Made by a program: the position numbers and the translations under genes. From Nocardioides ganghwensis (lineage in GTDB: Bacteria > Actinomycetota > Actinomycetes > Propionibacteriales > Nocardioidaceae), in contig NZ_JACXYX010000008.1 in the NCBI RefSeq assembly GCF_014779655.1, forward strand, positions 1 to 64,000: a stretch of 64,000 nucleotides of DNA, in the 5' to 3' direction. How positions within the stretch are numbered: the first letter of the stretch is position 1; each line of letters opens with the position of its first letter. The notes under the pieces were generated by a model that saw nothing but the letters and a program-made list of their open reading frames with translations, had not been told where the DNA came from and did not search any database. Positions 44,678 through 53,221 of this stretch are shown piece after piece.

Positions 44678-46395
44678 CCGAGTCCGATCGGCGGGGAACC
44701 ATCGTCACGTTCTACTCCTTCAAGGGCGGAACGGGGCGGACGATGATGTTGGCCAACGTCGCTTGGCTGCTGGCTGCCAACGGCTACCGCGTGCTCGCCG
44801 TGGACTGGGACCTCGAAGCTCCGGGCATGCACCGCTACTTCCGCCCCTTCCTCGCCGACGAGGACCTCAAGCTGACCGACGGGGTGATCGACTTCGCGTC
44901 CGACTACTGCGTGGCGGCCACGCTGGCACACTCCGCCAGCACCAGCTACGGCCCTGCCCAGGCTCGTGATCTGGAGAGCGAGCCCTGGTTCGCAGACGCC
45001 GCTGACCTCACCCGCCTGGCAGTTCCGGTGCAGTGGGAGTTCGGCCAAGGTGGAACCTTGGAGTTCGTCGCTGCGGGGAGGCAAGGCGCGTCGTACTCCA
45101 CCAGGGTCAACGGGTTCAGCTGGCGGGACTTCTACGAGAAGTTCGGGGGCGGCCTGATGCTGGACCGCGCCGCGTCCCTGATGCGTAAGAGGTTTGACGT
45201 CGTACTTCTCGATAGCCGCACCGGGGTCAGCGATACCTCCGGCATCTGCACGGTGCAGCTCCCCGACACGTTGGTGACCTGCTTCACCCTCAACAATCAG
45301 AGCGTGGACGGCGCGGCAGGGGTCGCGGCGTCGGCGCGCAGACAGAACGCCGCGTTGCGCGTGCTCCCGGTGCCGATGCGGATCGACAACAGCGAGACCG
45401 ACAAGCTCGATGCCCGGCGTCTCTACGCCATGCAGACCTTTGGGTCGCTCGTGCCCGGTGACAGCGACGGAGCCCGCGAGGCGTACTGGGCGGACGTCGA
45501 GGTGTTGTACGTGCCGTACTACGCCTACGAGGAGTCCCTGGCCGCCTTCAAGGATCGCCCTGGTCAGGCGTACACGCTGCTCAGCGCGGCGGAGCGGCTG
45601 GCGAACCTGATCGTCAGCGAGCGGCCCCCCGGCCCGGTTCCCCACACACCCGTGCACGCCGTCCGCATGTCGGAGTCGCGGCGCCAAGAGGTGCTCGCGA
45701 TCTACGAAGGCAAGGCCCGGCGCAGTGCGACGTCGCCAGAGGTTTCGGTCGAGGGCGCCACGGTGTTCGTCTCCTACTCCAGGGTCGATGGTCGGTACGT
45801 GACGCCCCTCTACGACCGGCTCGCCGAGTCGCTCGGCATGCGACGCGTGTTCATCGACAGTGCCTTCGTCCCGGGAGACGACTGGCAGGCCGCCGCAGAG
45901 AGAGCGATCGCACAGTCGGCCGCCGTGCTGGTGGTCGTCGGCCCGGGCTGGGAAGAGTCCGGACCCGGCGACTTCGTGGCTAGGGAGGTGACCATCGCTC
46001 TGGAGTCCGGGAGGAGGGTGATTCCCGTGCTGGTCGGGGGGGCCACGCTGCCGGCCCCGGACGTGCTCGAGCGTCACGGTCTGGGCAGGTTGGCGTCGTT
46101 GACGCCCGCCGTCCTGCCCGACCCGGTGACCCAGCGCGACATCGACCGATTGGTCGCGGCGGTGGAGTTGGCTTCCGAGGGCCGGCCCACCACCCCTGCG
46201 CCGACACCGTACCCTTTCCCGTCCCCAGCTCCGTCGAGCGCAGCGCCGTACGGCAGGAGCGCCCGCAGCGACGACGTCATCGAGTCAGTGCTCAAGGCAG
46301 AGAGGGTCAACGTGCGCTCGCAGTGGATCGCCATCGCCTCGGCACTAGTCGCACTGGTTTCGGTGGTGGCGGCGCTCCTGGTGTTGCTGCGCTGA
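44674..46395 (+). CDS. KGGTGRT-type ATPase fused to a TIR domain and C-terminal membrane anchor
   Basis: A 573-residue protein. The N-terminus TIVTFYSFKGGTGRTMMLAN is a ParA/MinD-like deviant Walker A (K17) of the KGGVGR-variant class found in FxSxx-COOH systems; VLAVDWDLEAPG and VVLLDSRTGVSD complete the site. Residues about 365-505 are a TIR domain (VFVSYSRVDGRYVTPLYDRL, VFIDSAFVPGDDWQ, DFVAREVTIALESGRRVIPVLV) with a catalytic-type Glu in REV. A Pro-rich linker leads to a single C-terminal transmembrane helix (IASALVALVSVVAALLVLL). In the related FxsT proteins TPRs occupy the C-terminus; here a TIR takes that place. Two TIR domains in one operon suggest NAD-based signalling or killing tied to the membrane. 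Confidence 0.85.
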   Translation: MTESDRRGTIVTFYSFKGGTGRTMMLANVAWLLAANGYRVLAVDWDLEAPGMHRYFRPFLADEDLKLTDGVIDFASDYCVAATLAHSASTSYGPAQARDLESEPWFADAADLTRLAVPVQWEFGQGGTLEFVAAGRQGASYSTRVNGFSWRDFYEKFGGGLMLDRAASLMRKRFDVVLLDSRTGVSDTSGICTVQLPDTLVTCFTLNNQSVDGAAGVAASARRQNAALRVLPVPMRIDNSETDKLDARRLYAMQTFGSLVPGDSDGAREAYWADVEVLYVPYYAYEESLAAFKDRPGQAYTLLSAAERLANLIVSERPPGPVPHTPVHAVRMSESRRQEVLAIYEGKARRSATSPEVSVEGATVFVSYSRVDGRYVTPLYDRLAESLGMRRVFIDSAFVPGDDWQAAAERAIAQSAAVLVVVGPGWEESGPGDFVAREVTIALESGRRVIPVLVGGATLPAPDVLERHGLGRLASLTPAVLPDPVTQRDIDRLVAAVELASEGRPTTPAPTPYPFPSPAPSSAAPYGRSARSDDVIESVLKAERVNVRSQWIAIASALVALVSVVAALLVLLR

Positions 46396-46608
46396 TCCTG
46401 CCGAGGCACGAGGGGTGGGCAACGATGGCCACAAAGAACGGTAAGACCGCCTTGAAGCGTGCCGCACTTATTCACCAAGTATTCGGTCGAAAGCCGCCTC
46501 TCGTGGGCAAGCCAGTGCAAAACTTTGCTCAACCTGGTTTGGTGTTTCCGCAGGTCAGCGCATGTTTCAGCAAATGGGCGGCGACCTGTCGGAGCCCTTG
46601 TCGATGGA
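46396..46608. other. Spacer at the island edge
   Basis: No convincing gene. An open frame that starts at an ATG near 46424 reads MATKNGKTALKRA and then runs through the tRNA fragment, so it is probably spurious. Confidence 0.4.
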
Positions 46609-46644
46609 CAAGGGGTCGCAGGTTCAAATCCTGTCAGCCCGACC
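46609..46644 (+). pseudogene. 3' fragment of a tRNA gene (tRNA-Pro type), probable attachment site
   Basis: CAAGGGGTCGCAGGTTCAAA and the following 16 bases give an anticodon-stem end, variable loop, complete T arm (GCAGG TTCAAAT CCTGT) and the acceptor strand CAGCCCG-A-CC. This matches the 3' half of actinobacterial tRNA-Pro(GGG). No matching 5' half (CGGGCTG acceptor and D arm) exists upstream; instead the sequence diverges just before CAAGGGG. A tRNA 3' end without its 5' half, followed by the tRNA's own terminator, is what integrase-mediated insertion into a tRNA gene leaves at one end of an element. Confidence 0.75.
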
Positions 46645-46650
46645 GAGCCG

Positions 46651-46695
46651 GAACCCTTCTCTGACCAGGATGTACGCAGGTCAGGGAAGGGTTTC
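46651..46695 (+). terminator. Terminator hairpin of the tRNA
   Basis: GAACCCTTCTCTGACC pairs with GGTCAGGGAAGGGTTTC across a 12-base loop, a long near-perfect stem directly after the tRNA fragment. It probably belongs to the original tRNA gene and marks the start of resident chromosome. Confidence 0.75.
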
Positions 46696-46755
46696 TGCGT
46701 TCCAGGGCGCGGCTCCGCCGGGTGGGATGCCAGTATCGAGCCGCCTGCACTCCGA

Positions 46756-47292
46756 TCAGAGGGCTCGGATCCGCGCCGCCGTCTGCTCGGGATCCAGATC
46801 GGTGTTGTCCACGACGTGCCATCCCACGGTGGTGAGCCGGGGGAGCAGGTCCTCCAGGAGGGCGGACACCATGCGCACGCCCTCGGTGATGTACGCGGCG
46901 CCCTCTGCCGTCACCTCGCGCTGCCGCGCGCGCCCGATCGCTGCCTCCGGGTCGGGGCGCAACACGACGGCGGTGACCGCCCCGGAGCCGACGACGTCGT
47001 CGTACTCGCGCAGACCGGCCGGGTCGACGAAGTCGTCGATCACCACCGTGTAGCCGCGCACGGCGTACGCGGTCAGCGCGGTCAGCGCCACCTCGCGGGC
47101 GGCGGCCACCTGGTCGGCGAGCACCGCGGGCCAGTCCGGCGAAGGGAGCACCAGTCCCGAGATCACCATCTCGCGCAGATCGTCGACGGGCACGTGCACC
47201 CCTCGGGTCGCAGCGCCGGCGAGCAGCCTCGCCACTGTGCTCTTGCCCACAGCCGGTGGCCCTGCCACGACGTACGCCGCCCCGCTGCCCAT
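46756..47292 (-). CDS. Small P-loop kinase/zeta-toxin-like ATPase
   Basis: A 178-residue P-loop protein with Walker A GPPAVGKS near residue 10 (YVVAGPPAVGKSTVARLL), an LPS/DWPAVLADQVAAAREVAL helix, VVIDDFVDPAGLREYD as the DxD/Walker B segment and an IGRARQREV lid-like helix. The pattern fits AAA_18/zeta-toxin-like small-molecule or nucleotide kinases. The substrate is unknown. ATG at 47292 is the only start preceding the P-loop closely; the long frame upstream is the antisense of the phospholipase gene region. Confidence 0.75.
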   Translation of the reverse strand: MGSGAAYVVAGPPAVGKSTVARLLAGAATRGVHVPVDDLREMVISGLVLPSPDWPAVLADQVAAAREVALTALTAYAVRGYTVVIDDFVDPAGLREYDDVVGSGAVTAVVLRPDPEAAIGRARQREVTAEGAAYITEGVRMVSALLEDLLPRLTTVGWHVVDNTDLDPEQTAARIRAL

Positions 47293-47539
47293 GCGATCCA
47301 GCCTGTCACACCGCGGCTTGCTCGGGTGCCACGCTCGCTGCTGGGCGCGACCGTGTTCACGGAAGAAGGGCTCCCGCCGCAACTTTGTGGGCCCGGGAGT
47401 CGTCCTTTTGGAGACAGGACCGGACCGCGTGCACCGTGGGCCGGTCGACGTGCTTCGTCCGCGCCCGTGTCCACGGGTGTGTGGACGGGGCCGCAACACC
47501 ACGTCGTCACCGACGGTGGCGGCCAGGAAGGCTGTATCT

Positions 47540-49027
47540 GTGTCGAGGTTGTTCGTCCTGCTCATCGCCCTGTGCCTCGCCCTGGGCACCCACGTCGCGG
47601 AGGTGCCCGCCGCGACGGCGGTCGCGCCCCCCGCGTCCGGGGGAGTGATGACCGCCGGGCAGCCGGGGGTGGCGACGAGCGTCGCTGCACGGATCACTGC
47701 CCAGGACCGCAAGCGGTGGAAGGCGCCACAGGGCCCGTTCTTCAACGACCCCCGTCGCAAGAAGGGCTGGTTCCGGATCGAGCGCAAGGTCATCGACACG
47801 ATCAAGCACACTCGCAAGGGGTCGACGATCCGGATCGCGGTCTACTCGTTCGACCGCATGCCGGTCGCACGGGCGCTCATCGCGGCGCACCGCCGGGGCG
47901 TCAAGGTGCAGATGATCCTCAACGACCACCAGTACACGAGGGCGATGCGGGCGGTCCGCAGGGAGATCGGCGGCAAGCGCTACCGCTCGAGCTTCATCTA
48001 CCGCTGCAAGGCGGGGTGCCGGAGCAAGCAGAACCAGTACAACAACATGCACACGAAGTTCTACTCGTTCTCCCAGTCCGGGCGGTCGAAGGACGTCCTG
48101 GCCGTCGGGTCGGCCAACCTGATGCTCAACGCCGACATCCACCAGTGGAACGACCTCTACTTCACCTCCGGGGACCACGAGCTGTTCCGCCAGTTCGTCC
48201 GCCTGTTCAACGACATGCGCAAGGACCACGACACCAGGCAACCGCCGCAGTTCTTCTGCGGCACGCCTGCCAACGGCGTGGCGTGCGACGACTCCGTCGA
48301 CAAGCACACGGTGTGGGCGTGGCCCAAGCCGTCGGGGCCGAAGAACGACCTCGTGCTCGACCTGCTGGGCAAGGTCCAGTGCCTGACGCCCGACGGCTCC
48401 GGCGGGCAGAAGCGCACCCGCCTCGCGGTGTCGATGCACACCATGCGTGGCAACCGTGGTGACTACCTCGCCTCTGCGATCCGGCAGAAGTGGATCGAGG
48501 GGTGCAAGGTTCGCGTGATGTACGGGCTGATCGGGTACCACACCAAGCGGGTCGTCGGTGCTCCGACGGCGCGCGGGCGCATCCCGCTGCGCTCGACCGG
48601 CCTGGACTACAACCCCGACGACGACTACGACCTCAACAAGGACGGCAAGGACGACCTGATCCTGACCTACTACAGCCACCAGAAGTACGTCGCGATCCAG
48701 GGCAACTACAACGGCAACCCCGACACGCACATGGTCGTCACGGGGTCCGCGAACTGGGCCAGCCTCAGCCCCGGCAACGACGAGCTCTGGATGACCATCC
48801 GCGGCAGGACGCTCACCCGGAAGTACGTCCGCAACTTCGACTACCAGTGGAAGAAGAAGCGCAACTCGCGCAACGCCTACACCACGACGTACGTGAACTT
48901 CCGGGTCGCGCGCACCGTGCGCGACGAGGACGGCTCGACGCGCACCGTGTGGCGAACCGTCCGGCGCCCGGTCGTCACCATCGAGCCGGACCCCTACCGC
49001 CCGGGGCCGACCTGGGAGAACGACTGA
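47540..49027 (+). CDS. Secreted phospholipase D-like protein
   Basis: A 495-residue exported protein. A signal peptide (SRLFVLLIALCLALGTHVAEV, cut near AAT) follows the GTG at 47540, set by a GGAAGG site nine bases upstream. Two HKD-type half-sites are visible: HTKFYSFSQSGRSKDVLAVG with GSANLM, and HQKYVAIQGNYNGN...HMVVTGSANWASL. This is the PLD superfamily arrangement, in which the two HKD motifs form one active site for phosphodiester transfer. Substrate could be phospholipid or nucleic acid. It is the first chromosomal protein gene on the plus strand right of the tRNA remnant. Confidence 0.88.
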   Translation: MSRLFVLLIALCLALGTHVAEVPAATAVAPPASGGVMTAGQPGVATSVAARITAQDRKRWKAPQGPFFNDPRRKKGWFRIERKVIDTIKHTRKGSTIRIAVYSFDRMPVARALIAAHRRGVKVQMILNDHQYTRAMRAVRREIGGKRYRSSFIYRCKAGCRSKQNQYNNMHTKFYSFSQSGRSKDVLAVGSANLMLNADIHQWNDLYFTSGDHELFRQFVRLFNDMRKDHDTRQPPQFFCGTPANGVACDDSVDKHTVWAWPKPSGPKNDLVLDLLGKVQCLTPDGSGGQKRTRLAVSMHTMRGNRGDYLASAIRQKWIEGCKVRVMYGLIGYHTKRVVGAPTARGRIPLRSTGLDYNPDDDYDLNKDGKDDLILTYYSHQKYVAIQGNYNGNPDTHMVVTGSANWASLSPGNDELWMTIRGRTLTRKYVRNFDYQWKKKRNSRNAYTTTYVNFRVARTVRDEDGSTRTVWRTVRRPVVTIEPDPYRPGPTWEND

Positions 49028-49206
49028 GCCGGTCCAGACCACTCGAGATTTCTCCGAGCACCCCGTAACAGGAGGCTGCCGGGCGACGCTGAGGAGGTGA
49101 GCGGCCGCGTTTCCGTCGCGCCCAGCACCGCCCACCCGTACCTCGACCTCCCGCCGAGGTACGGATCCCCCCAGTGGCGGTGGGACGGCTCGAAATGACG
49201 CACCAA

Positions 49207-49239
49207 CAGCGGCGCGGCCCCCTCGGGGTCGCGCCGCTG
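49207..49239. terminator. Bidirectional hairpin between convergent genes
   Basis: CAGCGGCGCG at 49207-49216 pairs perfectly with CGCGCCGCTG at 49230-49239 around a C/G-rich loop. It lies between the phospholipase and dehydratase genes, which converge here, and can act on both transcripts. No T-run is present, as often in high-GC actinobacteria. Confidence 0.55.
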
Positions 49240-49269
49240 CTGTGTCGGGGGCCGGCCCGGCGCCGGTGC

Positions 49270-50196
49270 CTAGGCCAGGGTGCTCGGGTCGGTGTTGGCG
49301 CCGCACACCACGACGGCCACGCGCTCGCCCTCTGCCGGGACGTAGGCGCCCGACAGCAGCGCGGCCATCGCGGTCGCTGCGCCGTGCTCGGACGCGATCC
49401 GGTGCTCGGCCCACAGGTGCTCACGCGCGGCGACGATGTCGTCGTCGCCCACCAGGACCGTGACCGGCGGCTCGGCCAGGACAGCGGCGTGGGCGAGGTC
49501 GCCGAGCCGGCGTGCACCGAGCGAGTCGGCGGCGACTCCCGACACGTCGACGTCGACCGGCCGTCCCGCTGCCATCGCCCGGTGGAGCGTCGGGATGAGC
49601 TCGGGCTCCACGGCGACGACCCGCGCCCGTCCCCTTGCGGCTGCGGCCACCCCGGCGTACAGGCCGCCGCCTCCGACGGACACGACGACGGTGTCGATGC
49701 GGGGCTCGTCGTCGAGCAGCTCCTCGGCCAGCGTGCCGGCTCCCGCCGCGACCTCGGGCTGGTCGTAGGCGTGCGCGAACGCGGCTCCCCGCTCGTGCGC
49801 GAACGCGACAGCGGCTTCCTGGGCCTCGGCGAACTCCGCGCCGACGCGCCGGACCTCGGCGCCGTAGCGTCGGATGCGCTCGACCTTCACCGCGGGTGCG
49901 GTCTCGGGGACGAAGACGGTTGCCCGTACGCCCAGCTCGCGCGCCACGAACGCCTGCGCGAGGCCGGCGTTGCCGCCCGAGGCCACGACGATGCCGGCAG
50001 CTCCCAGCTCGCCGCGCTCGCGGGCAGCCAGCTGCCGGTTGAAGGCGCCGCGCGTCTTGAAGACACCGCAGTGCTGGAGGTGCTCGCACTTGAGCCAGAC
50101 CCGGTCACGGTCGGAGGGCGCGAGCAGGGGAGTGCGCCGTACGCGCCCGGCGATCCGGTCGCGGGCAGCCAGGAGGTCGTCGCGGGTGATGATCAC
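49270..50196 (-). CDS. Threonine/serine dehydratase-like PLP enzyme
   Basis: A 308-residue fold-type II PLP enzyme. It has LKCEHLQHCGVFKTRGAFN with the Schiff-base lysine in the KTRGA motif, VASGGNAGLAQAFVA (substrate Asn loop) and the glycine loop SVGGGGLYAGVAAAA that holds the PLP phosphate. That is the pattern of threonine dehydratase/serine racemase-type enzymes without a regulatory ACT domain, typical of catabolic forms. GTG at 50196 is used; the much longer upstream frame is antisense to the response regulator gene. It is transcribed divergently from the two-component genes. Confidence 0.88.
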   Translation of the reverse strand: MIITRDDLLAARDRIAGRVRRTPLLAPSDRDRVWLKCEHLQHCGVFKTRGAFNRQLAARERGELGAAGIVVASGGNAGLAQAFVARELGVRATVFVPETAPAVKVERIRRYGAEVRRVGAEFAEAQEAAVAFAHERGAAFAHAYDQPEVAAGAGTLAEELLDDEPRIDTVVVSVGGGGLYAGVAAAARGRARVVAVEPELIPTLHRAMAAGRPVDVDVSGVAADSLGARRLGDLAHAAVLAEPPVTVLVGDDDIVAAREHLWAEHRIASEHGAATAMAALLSGAYVPAEGERVAVVVCGANTDPSTLA

Positions 50197-50390
50197 CGCG
50201 CCAGTATCCGAGACTCGCCCGCTGGGCCGGCGCCCGCTCCCCGACGGCCGGGGTCCGGCCGCCGGCGAGCTCAGCGCTGCTCGCAGGCGGCCGGACCACC
50301 GACATCCCCCACTGGTCGCCGGTGGGTCCCCTGATCCCACCGGCACCCACGACCGTGCCAGCAGGGGTTGACCCCACCCAGACCGGCTCG

Positions 50391-50405
50391 TTGCAGTTGT
50401 GTGAC
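50391..50405 (+). promoter_or_regulatory. 15-bp motif upstream of the response regulator, shared with 54147
   Basis: TTGCAGTTGTGTGAC lies 53 bases upstream of the response-regulator start. A copy with one difference (TTGCAGTCGTGTGAC) lies at 54147-54161 upstream of the STAS gene. Either a promoter element or a shared regulator site. Confidence 0.35.
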
Positions 50406-50457
50406 AAAACACCCCCCGGGTGTGCCCTCGGACCGCGGGTTCGCCAACGATGGCGGC

Positions 50458-51177
50458 ATGACTGCTGCGACACGGCTCCTCGTGCTGGAGGACGACGTGG
50501 GGCTGCGCACCTCCCTGCGCCTCGTCCTGGAGAACGAGGGGTACGAGGTACTGGAGTCCGCGGACGCCGAGCACGCCCTCACGCTCGTCGACGAGCAGAG
50601 CGGCATCGACCTGATGCTCGTGGACCTGATGCTGACCGGGATGGACGGGTTCTCGTTCATCCGGCGAGCACGACCCCTGTCGCAGGCGCCGATAGTGGTC
50701 GTGAGCGCACGCGACGCCGTGACCGACATCGTGGCGGCCCTCGAGGCGGGCGCGGACGACTACGTCACCAAGCCCTTCGTGGTGGAGGAGGTGCAGGCGC
50801 GCCTCCGGGCCCTGCTGCGCCGTCCCGCGCTCGCCGGTGACGGACCCGCTCCGACGTCCGCGGACCGCGCGGTGCTGGACAGCCGGGCGGGACCGCTGGT
50901 CTTCGACCGTGCCGGCGCCATCCTGGCTCGGGGCGACGCCGAGATCCACCTGACCAGCACCGAGTTCCGCCTGCTCTGCGTGCTCGCCGACCACCAGGGA
51001 CAGGTCCTCAGCCGCACCGCCTTGCTGGAGCACGTCTGGGAGCACGGCTACTTCGGTGACGAGCGGATCGTGGACGTCCACGTGCGTCGGCTGCGCAAGA
51101 AGCTCGAGCTGGACCCGGCAGCGCCGGAGACGCTGGTCACGGTGCGCGGCCTGGGGTACCGGCTGGACGTCAGGTGA
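50458..51177 (+). CDS. OmpR-type response regulator
   Basis: A 239-residue regulator. The receiver domain has the acidic pair ED-D at the start (VLEDD), phospho-acceptor D56 in LMLVDLML, VVVSARDAV and the switch lysine in YVTKPF. The C-terminal winged helix ends in LVTVRGLGYRLDVR, typical of OmpR/PhoB. It overlaps the histidine kinase gene by four bases (GTGA), so kinase and regulator are co-translated. Confidence 0.93.
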   Translation: MTAATRLLVLEDDVGLRTSLRLVLENEGYEVLESADAEHALTLVDEQSGIDLMLVDLMLTGMDGFSFIRRARPLSQAPIVVVSARDAVTDIVAALEAGADDYVTKPFVVEEVQARLRALLRRPALAGDGPAPTSADRAVLDSRAGPLVFDRAGAILARGDAEIHLTSTEFRLLCVLADHQGQVLSRTALLEHVWEHGYFGDERIVDVHVRRLRKKLELDPAAPETLVTVRGLGYRLDVR

Positions 51178-52547
51178 ACCGGCCGCACGTCGACGTCGGT
51201 CTCCGCACGTCGGTGGTCGTCGCGTTCGCGGTCGGGGCCCTCGTGCTCTCGACGGCGCTCGCACTGGGGACGTACTTCTCCGCGCGGCACTACCTCGTCG
51301 AGCAGCGGGAGCGCACGGCCCTGCGGCAGGCGTACACCGACGCGGCCCTCGTGCGGGACAACCTGCTCACCTCGGGGGCTCAGGTGAGCGAGGTGCTGGG
51401 CGCGATCGCGCAGCCGGTCGGCACGACCCTGGTCGTGGAACGGGGCGGGCGGCGCTACTCGTCCTCGCTGGACCCTGAGGGGGAGGACGCGATCGGCCCG
51501 TTCCGCGAGGCGGTGCTCGACGGCTCGGTGGTGGTGGGCTGGAGCGACGCCACCACACCGCACTCGGTGGTGGTGGGCGTTCCGCTCGCCGAGGCCGACG
51601 CGTCCTACTACGAGGTCGCCGTCGCCGGCGAGCTCGATGCGACGCTGACGACCCTGCAGGTCGCCCTGGCCATCTGCGCCGCGCTGACGACCATCGGAGG
51701 CGCCCTGCTGGGCCGCGCCGCCAGTCGCCGGGTCCTGGCCCCGCTCGACCAGGTGACGACGGTCGCGGTACGCGTCTCGGCGGGAGATCTCGACGCTCGG
51801 TTGCCGCCGACGAGCGACCCGGACCTCGCGGCGCTGGTCGGCGCGTTCAACCACATGGTCGAGGCACTGCGTGAGCGGATCGAGCACGACGCACGGTTCG
51901 CGGCCGACGTCAGCCACGAGCTGCGCACGCCCGTGACGACGTTGACCACGAGCCTCAGCCTGCTCCAGTCCTCCCAGGGACTGCCGCCGGCGTCACGGGA
52001 GGCCGTGGACCTGATGGCAGCCGAGCTCGACAGGTTCACGCGGGCGCTGCGGGACCTGCTTCTGCTGGGACGCCTGGATGCGGCGGTCGCCGACAGCGAC
52101 CCGGTGACCATCGAGATCGGGGACGCCGTGACCCAGGCCCTGCGCGCGTGCGGCAAGGAGCCCGGTCTCCTCGTCGCGGGCGAGGCCTCGCGGACCCCGG
52201 TCAGAGTCGTCCGACCCACCCTGGTCGGCGCACTGGCGAACCTGATCGCCAATGCCGACATGCACGGTGGCGGACTGACCGGCGTGCGCGTGGTCGGTCG
52301 AGGCCGGTTCGTCGACGTGCTCGTGGAGGACCAGGGTCCTGGTGTCGCGGAGGCCGACCGCGAGCGCGTCTTCGAGCGCTTCGCCCGCGCCGGAGGCCGC
52401 AAGCCGGGCAGCGGGAGCGGACTCGGGCTGAGCATCGTCGAGCGAGGCATCCGCAACCAAGGCGGCAGCGTGTGGTGCATGTCGGGGCGGGACGTGGGCG
52501 CCTGCTTCGTCGTGCGCCTGCCGGTCGCGCAGGAGGTCGTCGCATGA
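51174..52547 (+). CDS. Membrane histidine kinase
   Basis: A 457-residue sensor kinase: N-terminal transmembrane helix (VVVAFAVGALVLSTALALG), an extracellular sensor of about 120 residues, a second membrane helix (near 157-185), HAMP, the phospho-acceptor H248 in FAADVSHELRTP, and a histidine-kinase ATPase with NLIANADMHG, DQGPGV and GSGSGLGLSIV. Partner of the regulator before it. The small exosensor and the GerMN lipoprotein after it suggest envelope sensing, as in MtrAB-LpqB. Confidence 0.93.
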   Translation: MNRPHVDVGLRTSVVVAFAVGALVLSTALALGTYFSARHYLVEQRERTALRQAYTDAALVRDNLLTSGAQVSEVLGAIAQPVGTTLVVERGGRRYSSSLDPEGEDAIGPFREAVLDGSVVVGWSDATTPHSVVVGVPLAEADASYYEVAVAGELDATLTTLQVALAICAALTTIGGALLGRAASRRVLAPLDQVTTVAVRVSAGDLDARLPPTSDPDLAALVGAFNHMVEALRERIEHDARFAADVSHELRTPVTTLTTSLSLLQSSQGLPPASREAVDLMAAELDRFTRALRDLLLLGRLDAAVADSDPVTIEIGDAVTQALRACGKEPGLLVAGEASRTPVRVVRPTLVGALANLIANADMHGGGLTGVRVVGRGRFVDVLVEDQGPGVAEADRERVFERFARAGGRKPGSGSGLGLSIVERGIRNQGGSVWCMSGRDVGACFVVRLPVAQEVVA

Positions 52548-53188
52548 CGACCCGGTCGAAGCGCAGGTGGTGCCTCGCCGTCGCGGCGACGACGGCCGGT
52601 CTCGTCGCCTCCGGCTGCGGCCTGCCCGACGGCGGCGCGACCAAGGTCCACGCCGAGGACGTGCCCTACCGGCTGCTGGCACCGGCCGACCGGTCCGCGG
52701 GGTCCCCGCCTCCCACTGGCAGCACGCGGCCCTCGGGCGCCCTCGTCTTCTGGGTCGATGCCGACGACCGCCTGGTGCCGTCGGAGGCGTCGACCTCGTG
52801 CGACGAGCCGGTTGCCGCGCAGGTGGCGCACCTCCTCGACCTCCTGTCGTCCGGACCGACGGACGAGGTGCGGACGGAGGGATGGTCGAGCGCGTGGATG
52901 CCATCCGCCGACCTCTCTCTCGAGGCGATCGAGGGCTCCACCGCCGTGATCTCCGTGGACGCCACGACGCAGACCAGCGCCGACCGCCTGCCACTGGCGA
53001 TCGGGCAGGTGACGCTCTCCGTCACGACTGCCGCGGTCGTGTCGGAGGTGCGCTTCACGGACGGCGAGCAGGAACCGCTCGCGGTGCCCCTTCCGGGAGG
53101 TGCCTTCACCGACGCACCGGTCCGGCGCACCGACTACGCGCGCCTTGCCGTGGGGGCCGGCCGGGAGCGCTGGCCCGGATGCCCGTAG
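52544..53188 (+). CDS. GerMN-domain lipoprotein (short LpqB-like)
   Basis: A 214-residue lipoprotein. The signal peptide ends in the lipobox LVASGC, so it is anchored at the outer face of the cytoplasmic membrane. The rest matches a GerMN domain (ALVFWVDADDRLVPSEAS, VAHLLDLLSSGPTDEV, AVISVDATT). It lacks the large C-terminal part of LpqB. ATGA overlap with the kinase indicates a three-gene sensing operon. Confidence 0.85.
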   Translation: MTTRSKRRWCLAVAATTAGLVASGCGLPDGGATKVHAEDVPYRLLAPADRSAGSPPPTGSTRPSGALVFWVDADDRLVPSEASTSCDEPVAAQVAHLLDLLSSGPTDEVRTEGWSSAWMPSADLSLEAIEGSTAVISVDATTQTSADRLPLAIGQVTLSVTTAAVVSEVRFTDGEQEPLAVPLPGGAFTDAPVRRTDYARLAVGAGRERWPGCP

Positions 53189-53221
53189 GCGCTGCGTCGG
53201 ACGGGTGCGTCGCCAGCCCCG

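Noticed and set aside
44344..46077. 577-codon minus-strand frame
   Set aside because: Antisense to the FxsC-like and ATPase-TIR genes.
1..46608. Integrase or recombinase gene to match the tRNA fragment
   Set aside because: No tyrosine or serine recombinase was seen in this window; it would have to be to the left of it.
46561..46645. Possible complete tRNA gene
   Set aside because: The upstream 5' half does not pair with the acceptor strand and the apparent anticodon loop has eight bases; only the 3' half is tRNA-like.
46323..46664. Plus-strand frame that reads through the tRNA fragment
   Set aside because: Its end is the tRNA sequence itself, a well-known source of spurious open frames.
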